Positions 52,579 to 60,633 of a DNA stretch of 64,000 nucleotides are shown here, one piece after another. The stretch is from contig JBEKRX010000020.1 of assembly GCA_049518415.1 (NCBI GenBank), positions 17,334-81,333 of the forward strand, read 5' to 3'. The DNA is from CAVQND01 sp049518415 (GTDB lineage Bacteria; Verrucomicrobiota; Verrucomicrobiia; Limisphaerales; UBA8199). The position numbers were made by a program, and so were the translations under genes. The notes under the pieces were generated by a model that was given only the letters and a program-made list of their open reading frames with translations, was not told the origin of the DNA and made no database searches. Positions within the stretch are counted from its first letter, which is position 1; each line of letters starts with the position of its first letter.

Positions 52579-53844
52579 ATGAGAGAACAACGCTGGCTGC
52601 GGATCATTCCGGTGGCGCTGATCATGTACACGATTTCGTACGTGGATCGCACCAACGTTTCGCTGGCGCTGGACCCCACCATCTCGACCATGATGAAAGA
52701 CCTGCTCATGGACGACCGGATGAAGGGGCAGGCGGCGGGGATTTTTTTCCTGGGCTACGTGCTGCTGCAAATTCCGGGGGGGCATTGGGCCTCGCGCTGG
52801 AGCGCGCGCAAGGTGATCAGCCTGTTCCTGGTTTTCTGGGGCCTGTGCGCGGCGGGCTGCGGCCTGTCCCGGACGTTCCGGCAGTTCGAGGTGATGCGGT
52901 TTCTGCTGGGGGTGGCGGAGAGCGGGGTGTTTCCGGCCACTTTGGTGCTGCTGGCCAACTGGTTTCCGCGCCAGGAACGCGCGCGGGCCAATGCCTATTG
53001 GAACCTCTGCCAACCGCTGGCGGTGGCGGGTTCGGCGCCGCTGACCAGTTGGCTGCTGCGAGACTTTGGCTGGCACAAGATGCTCATTTTGGAGGGAGCG
53101 TTGCCCTTTCTCTGGCTGCCGCTGTGGTGGTTCTGCATCCGGGACCGGCCGCGCGAGGCGGGGTGGATTTCCGCCGGGGAGCGCGACTACCTCGAGCGCA
53201 CCCTGGAGCAGGAAGCGGCGGAATTGGAGCCGCCCAAGAAGCGCCCTTTGATGGCAGGGCTTTGCAACCCGTCGGTTTTGGTCATGGTCACGCTTTATTT
53301 CCTGCATAACTGCGCGGCTTACGGTTGCATGACTTTCTTTACCACCACTCTGAAGGGGCGTGGCTTCAGCGCGCCGCAATACGGCCTCCTGTTTGCCGTG
53401 CCGTATGCCGTGACCGCGGTGATTATGGTGCTCAACTCCTGGCATTCGGACAAAGCGCGCGAGCGCCGGGGGCACGTCGCCGCGGTGTACGTCCTGAGCG
53501 GGAGCAGCCTCATCCTGAGCGTGCTGGTGCGGGAGGACTTCTGGCTTTCCTATGCCTTGCTATGCCTGGCCATTCCGGGGCCGTTTGCCGCCTTGGCGCC
53601 TTTCTGGGCCATCCCGGGCGAAACCCTGCCGCGGAGCGTGATGGCACTGGTCTTCGGCCTGGTCAATGCCTTCGGCAACCTGGGCGGCTACGGCGGGAAC
53701 TATATCGTAGGCTGGCTGACGAAGAAGTATCAAAGCACGGCCATTGCCTTCACGGTGCTGGGCGCCGGCATGCTGGTCTGCGCCGCACTGGCCTTCCTGC
53801 TGCCCAAGGCCCCGCGCTCCAAGCGGTTGGACGGCGGGGGCTAG
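52579..53844 (+). CDS. MFS sugar-acid transporter (ACS family)
   Basis: This is a 421-residue inner-membrane protein of the anion:cation symporter family (galactonate, glucarate, hexuronate). The ATG at 52579 is favoured because the first helix, RIIPVALIMYTISYVDRTNVSLA, follows at the family spacing; YVDRxN is a hallmark. Also present are LGYVLLQIPGGHWASRWSARKV, GVAESGVFPATLVLLANWFP and AYWNLCQPLAVAGSAP. It is divergent from the dehydratase and 75 bp upstream of the FAH-family gene on the same strand. It likely brings in xylonate or a related aldonate. Confidence 0.92.
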   Translation: MREQRWLRIIPVALIMYTISYVDRTNVSLALDPTISTMMKDLLMDDRMKGQAAGIFFLGYVLLQIPGGHWASRWSARKVISLFLVFWGLCAAGCGLSRTFRQFEVMRFLLGVAESGVFPATLVLLANWFPRQERARANAYWNLCQPLAVAGSAPLTSWLLRDFGWHKMLILEGALPFLWLPLWWFCIRDRPREAGWISAGERDYLERTLEQEAAELEPPKKRPLMAGLCNPSVLVMVTLYFLHNCAAYGCMTFFTTTLKGRGFSAPQYGLLFAVPYAVTAVIMVLNSWHSDKARERRGHVAAVYVLSGSSLILSVLVREDFWLSYALLCLAIPGPFAALAPFWAIPGETLPRSVMALVFGLVNAFGNLGGYGGNYIVGWLTKKYQSTAIAFTVLGAGMLVCAALAFLLPKAPRSKRLDGGG

Positions 53845-53876
53845 CATTGGCAATTGGCAATTGGCAATTGGCAATG
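53845..53876. repeat. (TTGGCAA)n tandem repeat
   Basis: Four successive TTGGCAA units directly follow the transporter stop. The same tandem repeat recurs inside queE at 61223-61254, in the coding frame. Confidence 0.85.
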
Positions 53877-53919
53877 TGATTTCGGGTTTATTCCAACGCG
53901 AATTAGAATTAACAAAGTC

Positions 53920-54777
53920 ATGAACGTCTGCCGATTTCAGGACCAGGATGGCGCCGTGCGCATAGGATTGATGAACGACGACTCGACGCTGTTGGATTTG
54001 ACGCCGGCGGGCATCACCGGACTGCATGCCCTGCTGGAAAGCGATGACCCCTGCGGGCAACTAAACCAAATCGCCTCGCCGGGCCTGCCGCGCCTGGCGT
54101 TGTCCCAAGTGCGGCTGTGCGCCCCGGTCGAGCGGCAGGAGGTCTGGGCGGCCGGCGTCACTTACCTGCGCAGCAAGCGGGCGCGCATGGAGGAATCCGG
54201 CTTCAGCGCCACGGCCTATGACCGGGTCTATGCCGCCGAGCGGCCGGAGCTGTTTTTCAAGGCGCTGGCGGAAAAGGTGGTTACCACCGGCGAAGCCGTC
54301 GGCATTCGCCGGGACGCCCGCTGGAGCGTGCCGGAGCCGGAATTGGCGCTAGTGCTCAATTCGCGCGGGCGCATCGTCGGCCACACGATCGGCAACGACA
54401 TGAGTTCGCGCGACCTGGAGGGGGAAAACCTCTTGTATCTGCCCCAAGCCAAGGTCTATGAGCGTTCCTGCGCGCTGGGTCCGTGGCTCAACCTGGGCGC
54501 GGCTGAATCCGCCGCGCGAGCCTGGACCATCCGGCTGGCCATCCGTCGCCAGGGCCAATGCGTGTTCACCGGCCAAACCTCCGTCGGCCAAATCAAGCGC
54601 GGCTTCGAGGAACTGGCCGGGTTCCTGTTTCGCTGCCAGAGGTTCCCGCACGGCGCCCTGCTGCTGACCGGCACGGGCATCGTGCCGCCCGAGGGCTTCA
54701 CCCTGCAGGCGCAGGATGTGGTTGAGATTGAGATTTCGGGCATTGGCCGGCTCCAGAATCCGGTGGTGGTCGTCTGA
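53920..54777 (+). CDS. FAH-family 2-keto-3-deoxy-pentonate dehydratase-like
   Basis: This is a 285-residue cytoplasmic enzyme of the fumarylacetoacetate hydrolase family, of the branch that converts 2-keto-3-deoxy-D-arabinonate or -xylonate to alpha-ketoglutarate semialdehyde. The ATG at 53920 is preferred because earlier codons come from the intergenic repeat. Key lines are VWAAGVTYLRSKRARMEE, ERPELFFKA (family metal/substrate region), WSVPEPELALVLN, GNDMSSRDLEGENLLYLPQAKVYERSCALGPW and a closing VEIEISGIGRLQNPV. Placed right after the transporter and beside the xylonate dehydratase, it completes the middle of the Weimberg route. The semialdehyde dehydrogenase is not seen. Confidence 0.88.
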   Translation: MNVCRFQDQDGAVRIGLMNDDSTLLDLTPAGITGLHALLESDDPCGQLNQIASPGLPRLALSQVRLCAPVERQEVWAAGVTYLRSKRARMEESGFSATAYDRVYAAERPELFFKALAEKVVTTGEAVGIRRDARWSVPEPELALVLNSRGRIVGHTIGNDMSSRDLEGENLLYLPQAKVYERSCALGPWLNLGAAESAARAWTIRLAIRRQGQCVFTGQTSVGQIKRGFEELAGFLFRCQRFPHGALLLTGTGIVPPEGFTLQAQDVVEIEISGIGRLQNPVVVV

Positions 54778-54819
54778 TTTGGTGCGCTCGCGCCGCGTAA
54801 CCGGTTGGAGCGTTTTGCC

Positions 54820-54912
54820 CGGATGCCCGGGCTGGCGTTGGGCGTCTGGACGACCAGATGAAAATGGTTGCGCATCAGGCCATACGCATGCACCTGGTCC
54901 CGACGCAAATCG
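54820..54912 (-). pseudogene. REP-associated tyrosine transposase (RAYT) remnant
   Basis: The minus strand reads VHAYGLMRNHFHLVVQTPNA, the HUH-motif core (NHFHL) of Y1/REP-associated transposases, with only about 28 codons kept. The catalytic tyrosine helix and the N-terminus are gone. It lies within an 895-bp gap (54778-55672) that has no intact gene. Confidence 0.6.
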
Positions 54913-55495
54913 GGACTGGCGGGCCTCGGCCAGTGTCAAATGTTGAGATGCGACCCTTCTGCCTTTTGCCCAAAGCCGAAAGCCCGACCGCCCAGTCACC
55001 GGCCTAGGAAACTGCCCGAATTCAGACCGTTGGTCTGGCTCGTTGTCGGCGCGTGTTCTGAGTCCACTGTATCGGCAGCCCAGAGCCTAGCGCCAGCGGT
55101 GGCCGGCGTGCAAGTCTGTCAACCTTGTTGCCGGTGCCGTGCCGCGCATCCGAACACTACCCGGAAGGCGGGCGGAGGCCCTGGGCGGTGGAGCGTGGAG
55201 GCTGGAAGCGCAGCCTGAGACTTGCCCTTGCCATCTCCCGTGCCGGCGTGGCGGGATGGGGCTTGCCCTCGGCTGGTATGAACGATGCCTTTGGGGTCGC
55301 GCCTGAGGCCCTGCTGCGAACCGCCTGAAACCTGGTCACGCAAAGGGCACAAAGGGTTTAGCACGGCCGAGGCGGGACCGAGAAAGCAACCGCAGAATAC
55401 GCGGAATACGCGGAAAGGCAGGGCGCGTTCAAGAATCTGCGTAACTATTCAGGCAGCCGCGGACGTTGGTCGGCGCACTATTGGTCTTCGCGAGG

Positions 55496-55589
55496 ATCAG
55501 AGCCGACTGACGTCGGCTGCTACAAGTCGCATGGCGCGGGTGCCCGAGCACAGGCACCGTATCAGAGCCGACTGACGTCGGCTGCTACA
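55496..55589. repeat. Two-copy REP-like hairpin repeat
   Basis: A 29-bp sequence, ending in GCTGCTACA, is repeated exactly at 55496-55524 and 55561-55589 (65-bp spacing). Each contains AGCCGAC-TGAC-GTCGGCT, a 7-bp stem with a 4-nt loop. The gap also holds a tandem CGCGGAATA block near 55397-55416. The position near a RAYT remnant fits a REP element. Confidence 0.75.
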
Positions 55590-55672
55590 TGTCGTATGGA
55601 GCGGGTGCCCAGCGGCATGGAGCCCTCCAGTGCCTTCGCAGGTGAGTAGTTACGAATCTGCAGACAGGCGGG

Positions 55673-56236
55673 TTAGAATCGGTAGGTCAGGGCGAACATG
55701 TGGAGGTTCATGCCGGGATTGTGGTTGCCGAGGCCGGCATTGGACATGTGCTGGAAGCGGTAGCCGAGGCGCCAGTGAGGGGCGAAGTCCCAATAGAGTC
55801 CAATATGGCTGGTAAACTGCAGCGGTTCGCTGAAGTCCTTCGACACGAAATCGGAATGGGAAAGGATGGTGACGCTCCCCCCTCCCTCCACCGCTATGGG
55901 CAACCGCTCGTGGCCCAGGACCAGCAGCGGCCCAAGGTTCGCCACCGCGGCGCTACCATGATCGTTGCCGAGCCAGCCGGCTGAGAGGTCCAAACGGGTT
56001 TGCAGGTCCAACTTCGCCCCGAGGTCCCAATGCCACGGCAGGTTCCAATCCGCAAAGGCCTCGGCCTGCTGGAAGGCGCTGCTCGAGCGGTTGGCGCCAA
56101 TGCCCAAGCGCGCGCCGGCAGACTCAAAGCTGAAACCCTGCGCCCGTCCGCTGGCGGTTGATGCCAGCAGGACGCCAACCATGGCCCATTTTAGAAGGCC
56201 GCCCCCAGCAGAGGCAGACTGTGAAGTGTCCATGTG
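55673..56236 (-). CDS. pagL: PagL-like lipid A 3-O-deacylase
   Basis: This is a 187-residue outer-membrane protein. After the start near 56236 a signal peptide (WAMVGVLLASTASGRA) leads to an eight-strand barrel: ARLGIGANRSSSAFQQAEAF near the front, GPLLVLG, and the end FTSHIGLYWDFAPHWRLGYR, with FQHMSNAGLGNHNPGMNLH, the PagL His-x-Ser site with the Asn-Pro-Gly/Asn line, then MFALTYRF ending in Phe. A start four codons earlier (56248) is also possible. The enzyme removes an acyl chain from lipid A. The upstream part of the long reading frame is not coding. It is isolated from other LPS genes here. Confidence 0.85.
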   Translation of the reverse strand, partial: HMDTSQSASAGGGLLKWAMVGVLLASTASGRAQGFSFESAGARLGIGANRSSSAFQQAEAFADWNLPWHWDLGAKLDLQTRLDLSAGWLGNDHGSAAVANLGPLLVLGHERLPIAVEGGGSVTILSHSDFVSKDFSEPLQFTSHIGLYWDFAPHWRLGYRFQHMSNAGLGNHNPGMNLHMFALTYRF

Positions 56237-56369
56237 CCTTGACATTGGCACAGATGGACGGCGGAGGCAAGCCGGGAGTGAGCGGGCTCGGGGGGAAGAA
56301 GCGGAGGTCAAGCCCGGGTGAGGCAGGTCTTTTGAGTACGACGAACGATATGTGTGGGATTGAGGTCTG

Positions 56370-56476
56370 TGGCGCCCTTTCAGGGCGCGGGGCGGGCGGT
56401 GGGAATGAGGCCCCAGGGCATCGGCCCCGCCATGGCGGGGCCGATGCCCTGGGCTGGGTTCTCCCGACGCGTCGGG
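56370..56476. repeat. Palindrome cluster with a 42-bp perfect palindrome
   Basis: Three palindromes lie between pagL and the NarL-type gene: GCGCCCT-TTC-AGGGCGC (56370-56386), a perfect 42-bp palindrome at 56412-56453 centred on CCATGG, and CCCGACGCGTCGGG (56463-56476). No T-run follows, so I do not call a terminator. Similar clusters occur at 57.3 and 60.5 kb. Confidence 0.85.
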
Positions 56477-56539
56477 ATTGGGCCGCGACGCGGACCGCGA
56501 ACGGCGACGCATTCCATTGCTTGTCATTGCAGTCTGGCA

Positions 56540-57166
56540 CTAGCGCCGGAGGAATTTGGCGACGGCCTCGGTGCGGGTGCGCACCTGGAGTTTTTCGTAA
56601 ATGCGGCGGATGTAGGTATGGACAGTTTCGTAGCTGATGCCGAGTTTTTCGGCGATTTCCTTGTAGAGGAAGCCCTGGCTGAGGCAGTCAAGGACTTCCT
56701 GTTCGCGCTCGGAAAGGTTTGCGGTCGGCGGCGAGGCGGGACTGGTTCTTTGGAAGGACTGGGTGACCTTGCGGGCGATGTGGGTGGTCATGGGGGAGCC
56801 GCCGCGGTGGACCTCGCGCAGGGCCTCGAGCAGTTCGGCGCTCTTGGTGCGCTTGAGCAGGTAGCCGGCGGCCCCCGCGGCGAGCGCATTGAAGATGTTG
56901 TCGGTATCTTCATAGACCGTGAGCATAACCACCTGCGTGTCGGGCAGGAGTTGCTTCAACTGGCGGACGCATTCCACGCCGTTCATACCCGGGAGGTTGA
57001 TGTCCATCAGGACCACCGCGGGGCGGTCGTTGGGCAGGCCGCCGAGGGCCGCCTCGGCCGTGCCGTAGTGGCTGACGCAACGGAACCCCTCGGCCCGACC
57101 GACGACCCGTGCCAGGGTGCCCCGCAGTTGCTCGTTGTCTTCGACGATGGAAACGGTAATGGACAT
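56540..57166 (-). CDS. NarL/FixJ-type response regulator
   Basis: This is a 208-residue cytoplasmic transcription regulator. The receiver domain has acidic pocket VEDN (residues 8-11), phospho-acceptor D55 in VVLMDINLPG, a Thr in MLTVYED and K105 in GYLLKRTKS. The C-terminal LuxR helix-turn-helix spans about 150-205 (LSEREQEVLDCLSQGFLYKEIAEKLG, YIRRIYEKLQVRTRTEAV). No histidine kinase adjoins it; the double-GAF kinase at 45.8-47.5 kb is the only one in the window. Targets are unknown. The 57262-57515 element lies about 100 bp upstream of its start. Confidence 0.93.
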   Translation of the reverse strand: MSITVSIVEDNEQLRGTLARVVGRAEGFRCVSHYGTAEAALGGLPNDRPAVVLMDINLPGMNGVECVRQLKQLLPDTQVVMLTVYEDTDNIFNALAAGAAGYLLKRTKSAELLEALREVHRGGSPMTTHIARKVTQSFQRTSPASPPTANLSEREQEVLDCLSQGFLYKEIAEKLGISYETVHTYIRRIYEKLQVRTRTEAVAKFLRR

Positions 57167-57261
57167 GCTCTGCGCCGGACTCGGGTGTGTTCGGTCCGCG
57201 AATCCGAAGGAGTCTTATCCCGCTTTGGCGTGGGCGTCAAACAGGGTTTTTTTGGAGTGCG

Positions 57262-57515
57262 GCGGCGGGCGCATCCTGACACTGCCCCCGGGGCGGGCGG
57301 AAGCCCTCCCCCCTTCCCCCCTCCCATCCCGCCAAGGCGGGACGGGAGGGGGGTGATCCGTTTTTCCGCTTTACCCAGGGCGGCGGCCCGTCCCGCTCAA
57401 AGCGGGACGGGCCTTGCCCTGGGCTACTGTCTTGCCGCCCCTCCGGGGCGGAAGAATGCCGCGCTGCGCGCGAGTGGAGTGGAATTTGGCGGCAGTGTCA
57501 GGATGCGCCCGCCGC
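57262..57515. mobile_element. 254-bp element with 25-bp terminal inverted repeats (MITE-like)
   Basis: GCGGCGGGCGCATCCTGACA plus five more bases at 57262-57286 is exactly the reverse complement of 57491-57515. Between them lie three GC palindromes, one of them the 13-bp arms GGCCCGTCCCGCT and AGCGGGACGGGCC around 57391-57420. There is no coding gene inside and I see no target duplication. It sits between the NarL-type start and the Nudix stop. Confidence 0.75.
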
Positions 57516-57531
57516 AAGGTGAAGCCGAGGG

Positions 57532-58041
57532 TCAATGAGACTGCGCCAAACTGACTTTCGCCCAAATCACCCGCAAGGCGCTGGCAAAATCCTGGGGCCG
57601 CTCGGTCATCCAGCGGCTGACTTCCGCCGGGGCATACCAGCCGCCGCGCTCGATTTCCTCGGGGTTCAGTCGGAACGGTCCTTCGGCCTGGCACCGGTAG
57701 GTCCACACGTGTTCCTGGTCGGTTTCCGGCGAAGCCGCGAGCTTGAAGAGCCGCTCCGGGAGCGCCTCCACCGCCAGGCCGAGTTCCTCGCGCAACTCCC
57801 GCACGGCGCAGGCCTCATAATCCTCCCCCGCGTCCACGTGGCCCGAGGCGGAGGAATCCCACAAGCCGGGCTGGCGGTCTTTGTTGGGCGAGCGTTTTTG
57901 GAGAAACACCTCGCCGCGCGAGTTGAAGACGAGCACGTGCGCGGCCCGGTGCTTAAGCCCCAACTGGTGCACTTGGCTGCGCGGGCGCCGCGCCACGACC
58001 TCGTCGTGCTCGTTAACCACGTCCAATATCTCTTCACCCAT
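57532..58041 (-). CDS. Nudix hydrolase (IDI-like)
   Basis: This is a 169-residue cytoplasmic Nudix protein of the isopentenyl-diphosphate isomerase-like branch. The ATG at 58041 gives MGEEILDVVNEHDEVV; the Nudix box G-x5-E-x7-REL-x-EE-x-G is GHVDAGEDYEACAVRELREELG, beginning near residue 70. The opening (EEILDVVNEHDEVVARRPRSQVH, GLKHRAAHVLVFN) is typical of putative mutator/IDI-type proteins whose substrate is unknown. It starts 4 bp after the ksgA stop on the same strand, so it is co-transcribed with it. Confidence 0.9.
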   Translation of the reverse strand: MGEEILDVVNEHDEVVARRPRSQVHQLGLKHRAAHVLVFNSRGEVFLQKRSPNKDRQPGLWDSSASGHVDAGEDYEACAVRELREELGLAVEALPERLFKLAASPETDQEHVWTYRCQAEGPFRLNPEEIERGGWYAPAEVSRWMTERPQDFASALRVIWAKVSLAQSH

Positions 58042-58045
58042 AGGC

Positions 58046-58894
58046 TCATTCCAAGGACAACAACTGCGTGAGTCGAACAAATTGCTGGAGCGTGGCCGTC
58101 TCGGCGCGGGCCTGGGCCGGGAGCGGCCACGGGTAGAGGCGCGCAAAGGCCCGCTCCACCTTCTCCGGCGGCCAGTCGGCTTGCAAGAGCTTGCGCATCA
58201 TCTTGCGCCGCTGCGAGAAGCTGCGTTTGACAATTCTGGCAAAGACCTCTGCCTGGCCCGGGGCGAGCAGCGGCTGCCGGCGGCGCGCCAGGCTCACGCA
58301 GGCTGAATCCACTGCCGGCTCCGGGAAAAAGCAACCGGCCGGGATTTTGAACCACTCGCGCGGTTCGTAGTCCAGTTGCACGAGCAGGGTCAGCACCCCG
58401 TAGTCCTGGTCGCCGGCCTGCGCCAGGAGCCGCTTCGCCACCGCGAGCTGCAGCGTCACCACCATCCGCCGCGGACCGCTCCGGGCCTGCGCCAGCTCGA
58501 CCAGGAGCGGCGACGCCACCGAGTAGGGCAGATTAGCGACGAGTTTCCAATCGCCCCAGTCGCGCGCCTCCCGCCGCAGAAATTCCAGCGCGTCGTCGTG
58601 GAGCAGGCGGAAGCCCGGCCTGCCGCCAGCATCCAGGCGCAAACGCTCTCTGAGCACCTCCACCAGCCGGGCATCCTTCTCGATCGCCAGCACCTCCCCA
58701 GCCCGCTCGACCAGCAGTTCTGTCAGCGGTCCCAGCCCCGGCCCGATTTCCAGCACCCGGTCCGATTTGCTCAGTTCCGCCGCTGCGACAATCCGCCGGA
58801 GTTGGTTGGCGTCATGCAGAAAACTCTGGCCGAGCGACTTGGTCAGTTGAATGCCGCGGGCGGTCAGAATTTGCTTCATGTCAGATAGCTTCAT
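58046..58894 (-). CDS. rsmA: 16S rRNA adenine dimethyltransferase KsgA
   Basis: This is a 282-residue RNA methyltransferase that dimethylates two adjacent adenosines in the 3' end of 16S rRNA during 30S maturation. Motifs: KSLGQSFLHDANQLRRIV, the SAM site VLEIGPGLGPLTELLV, IEKDARLVEVL and catalytic ANLPYSVASPLL, then CFFPEPAVDSA and RIVKRSFSQRRKMMRKLL. The ATG at 58894 follows a GGGGTG run; the ATG at 58879 is a good alternative. It overlaps nothing and is followed within 4 bp by the Nudix gene. Confidence 0.93.
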   Translation of the reverse strand: MKLSDMKQILTARGIQLTKSLGQSFLHDANQLRRIVAAAELSKSDRVLEIGPGLGPLTELLVERAGEVLAIEKDARLVEVLRERLRLDAGGRPGFRLLHDDALEFLRREARDWGDWKLVANLPYSVASPLLVELAQARSGPRRMVVTLQLAVAKRLLAQAGDQDYGVLTLLVQLDYEPREWFKIPAGCFFPEPAVDSACVSLARRRQPLLAPGQAEVFARIVKRSFSQRRKMMRKLLQADWPPEKVERAFARLYPWPLPAQARAETATLQQFVRLTQLLSLE

Positions 58895-58911
58895 CACCCC
58901 AGGCAAGAGTT

Positions 58912-58931
58912 ATTCCAACGCGAATTGGAAT
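58912..58931. repeat. 20-bp near-palindrome, copy upstream of ksgA
   Basis: ATTCCAACGCGAATTGGAAT, with near copies at 52163-52182 and 53890-53909; the reverse complement's first 15 bases are the left edge of the 162-bp element at 47603. It touches the aminotransferase stop codon and lies about 18 bp upstream of the ksgA ATG. Confidence 0.75.
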
Positions 58932-60385
58932 TAGATGGTTGCAAGGCCGCTATGCAGCGCCCGCACGGCGGCGGCGAGGTGCCTTGCTGAGATCGTGAGC
59001 GGCGGCGTGAAACTGAGCACGTTCGAGTGCTCGCCTTCCGGCAGCAGGATGAAGCCCCGGTGGAGCATGGTCTTGATCAGGCCCAGCGCCGCGGCTGTGG
59101 CCGGCGAGCCGTTTGGGGCACGTAATTCCAGGCCCGCCAGCAGACCGGCGCCGCGGGCGGACAACTCCAGGCCGGAGGCGGGAGGGGCGAGTTTCGCGAG
59201 GAGCCCCAGCAGGAACTCCCCCAGCCTCGCGCTCCGTTGCACGAGGCTGCGCGCTTCGATTTCCTCGACTTGGGCCAGGGCCATGGCGCAGCCGACTGGA
59301 TGGCCCAGGAAGGTGCTGGTGTGGATGGCCTCGCCGGTCGAGGCCGGCCAGGCCGCATCCATGAGCCGGGTCCGCCCGACGCAGGCCGAAAGCGGGAACC
59401 CGCCCGTCAGGGCTTTGCCCAGGCAAATCACGTCCGGCACAGTCGCGCTATGTTCGCAGGCGAACCATTTTCCCGTGCGGCCAAAACCGGTGCAAATCTC
59501 ATCCAGGAGCAGCAGCGCCTGGTGCTCGTCACAAAGCCGGCGCAGCAGCGGCAGGAATTCCGGCGGGGGAATATTGACCCCACCCCGCACTTGAATCGGC
59601 TCGACCAGCACCGCGCCGATAGGCTCCCGGCGCACTAACCCCTCCAGCGCCTCGCCCACGGCCGCCAATTCCTCCCGCCGGACGGGAAAGGGCACGAACC
59701 GCCCAAACCCGCCAAGCTGGCTGCGAAAAGGCGAGCGGAAATGCTCGAGCTGGGTGACATTGAGCGCGCCATAGCCAAGCCCGTGATACGCGCCGACGAA
59801 GGCGATGACACCCGGTTTGCCAGTCGCCAGCATCGCCGTCTTGAGCGCCGCCTCAACCGCCTCGAAGCCGGAGTTGCAGAAAATTGTCTTCCCTCCCGCC
59901 AGGCCCCCTTTCGCCTGCCCGCCCCCCAGCCGCCCGTCTTCAATGCCGGACTCAAACCGCTTTTCAGGTGCCTGGCCAGGAGCGTGGCGAGGGGCGAGGG
60001 CCGAGGGCCGAGGGACCGAACTGGACGCGCGGGTGAAATCCCAGGCAGGACTTTGGACTTCGGGCCCTTGCCAGCGCTCAAACGTCAAGCGGCTCAACGC
60101 CCGCGCCAATTCCGCCTTGAGCGCATGCGGATGCACGTCGCCCATGGCATGGAGCAGCTTGGCCATTTGCCTTTGCCCGGCCCGGACCACCCGCGGATTG
60201 GCATGGCCCGCCGCCGCCACGCCGAAGGCGGCCGTGAGGTCCAAATATTTCCTTCCCTCCGCATCCCAGACGTGCACGCCCCGGGCGCGTTCCCAGACGA
60301 TGGGCCACGAGCCGTCCGGTTCGATGAACGTCACGTTGCGCGATTCGTAATCGCGCAACAGGGCGAGGGTTTGTGCGGCGTTCAT
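58931..60385 (-). CDS. Class III PLP aminotransferase with an inserted segment
   Basis: This is a 484-residue cytoplasmic aminotransferase of the acetylornithine/ornithine or 4-aminobutyrate type. Landmarks: GVHVWDAEGRKYLDLTAAFGV, FCNSGFEAVEAALKTA, AYHGLGYGALNVT, LLLLDEICTGFGRTG, and the PLP lysine in VICLGKALTGGFPLSA. The ATG at 60385 is preferred to a TTG. About 57 residues, between TFERWQGPE and GKTIFCNSG (nucleotides about 59890-60061), lack any family match and look like translated intergenic sequence (SSVPRPSALAPRH). The protein may still fold if this is a surface loop. Substrate cannot be fixed from sequence. Confidence 0.85.
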   Translation of the reverse strand: MNAAQTLALLRDYESRNVTFIEPDGSWPIVWERARGVHVWDAEGRKYLDLTAAFGVAAAGHANPRVVRAGQRQMAKLLHAMGDVHPHALKAELARALSRLTFERWQGPEVQSPAWDFTRASSSVPRPSALAPRHAPGQAPEKRFESGIEDGRLGGGQAKGGLAGGKTIFCNSGFEAVEAALKTAMLATGKPGVIAFVGAYHGLGYGALNVTQLEHFRSPFRSQLGGFGRFVPFPVRREELAAVGEALEGLVRREPIGAVLVEPIQVRGGVNIPPPEFLPLLRRLCDEHQALLLLDEICTGFGRTGKWFACEHSATVPDVICLGKALTGGFPLSACVGRTRLMDAAWPASTGEAIHTSTFLGHPVGCAMALAQVEEIEARSLVQRSARLGEFLLGLLAKLAPPASGLELSARGAGLLAGLELRAPNGSPATAAALGLIKTMLHRGFILLPEGEHSNVLSFTPPLTISARHLAAAVRALHSGLATI

Positions 60386-60410
60386 TATATTCCAATTCCC
60401 CAACCTTAGG

Positions 60411-60600
60411 GCTCGTGCAAAAATAAGCTCCGAAGGCCAGGCGTAGTTCCAACATTATTCTCTGGCACCCCTCCGGGGTGCGACCGCCGGAGGGCGCCCT
60501 GCCCGGTGGTCGTTCCCCCTTTACCCTGAACGACCACCGGCTACTTTCTACCAACCCTCCGGGTTGGAGAAAATCGGAATTTGTTTTTGCACGGGCGCTT
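60411..60600. mobile_element. 190-bp palindrome-rich element with terminal inverted repeats
   Basis: Left end GCTCGTGCAAAAATAA (60411-60426) and right end, reverse complement GCCCGTGCAAAAACAA (60581-60596), differ by two of 16 bases. Inside are three hairpins: CACCCC-TCC-GGGGTG near 60467, CCGGTGGTCGTT...AACGACCACCGG near 60504-60540, and CCAACCC-TCC-GGGTTGG near 60551-60567. It is non-coding and fills most of the gap between the aminotransferase and queE. Confidence 0.75.
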
Positions 60601-60633
60601 AGCAACCCCGATAACCTTTGTAACTCCTGTAGC

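Noticed and set aside
55496..55589. CRISPR array
   Set aside because: Only two copies of a hairpin repeat at 65-bp spacing and no cas genes; REP-like repeat fits better.
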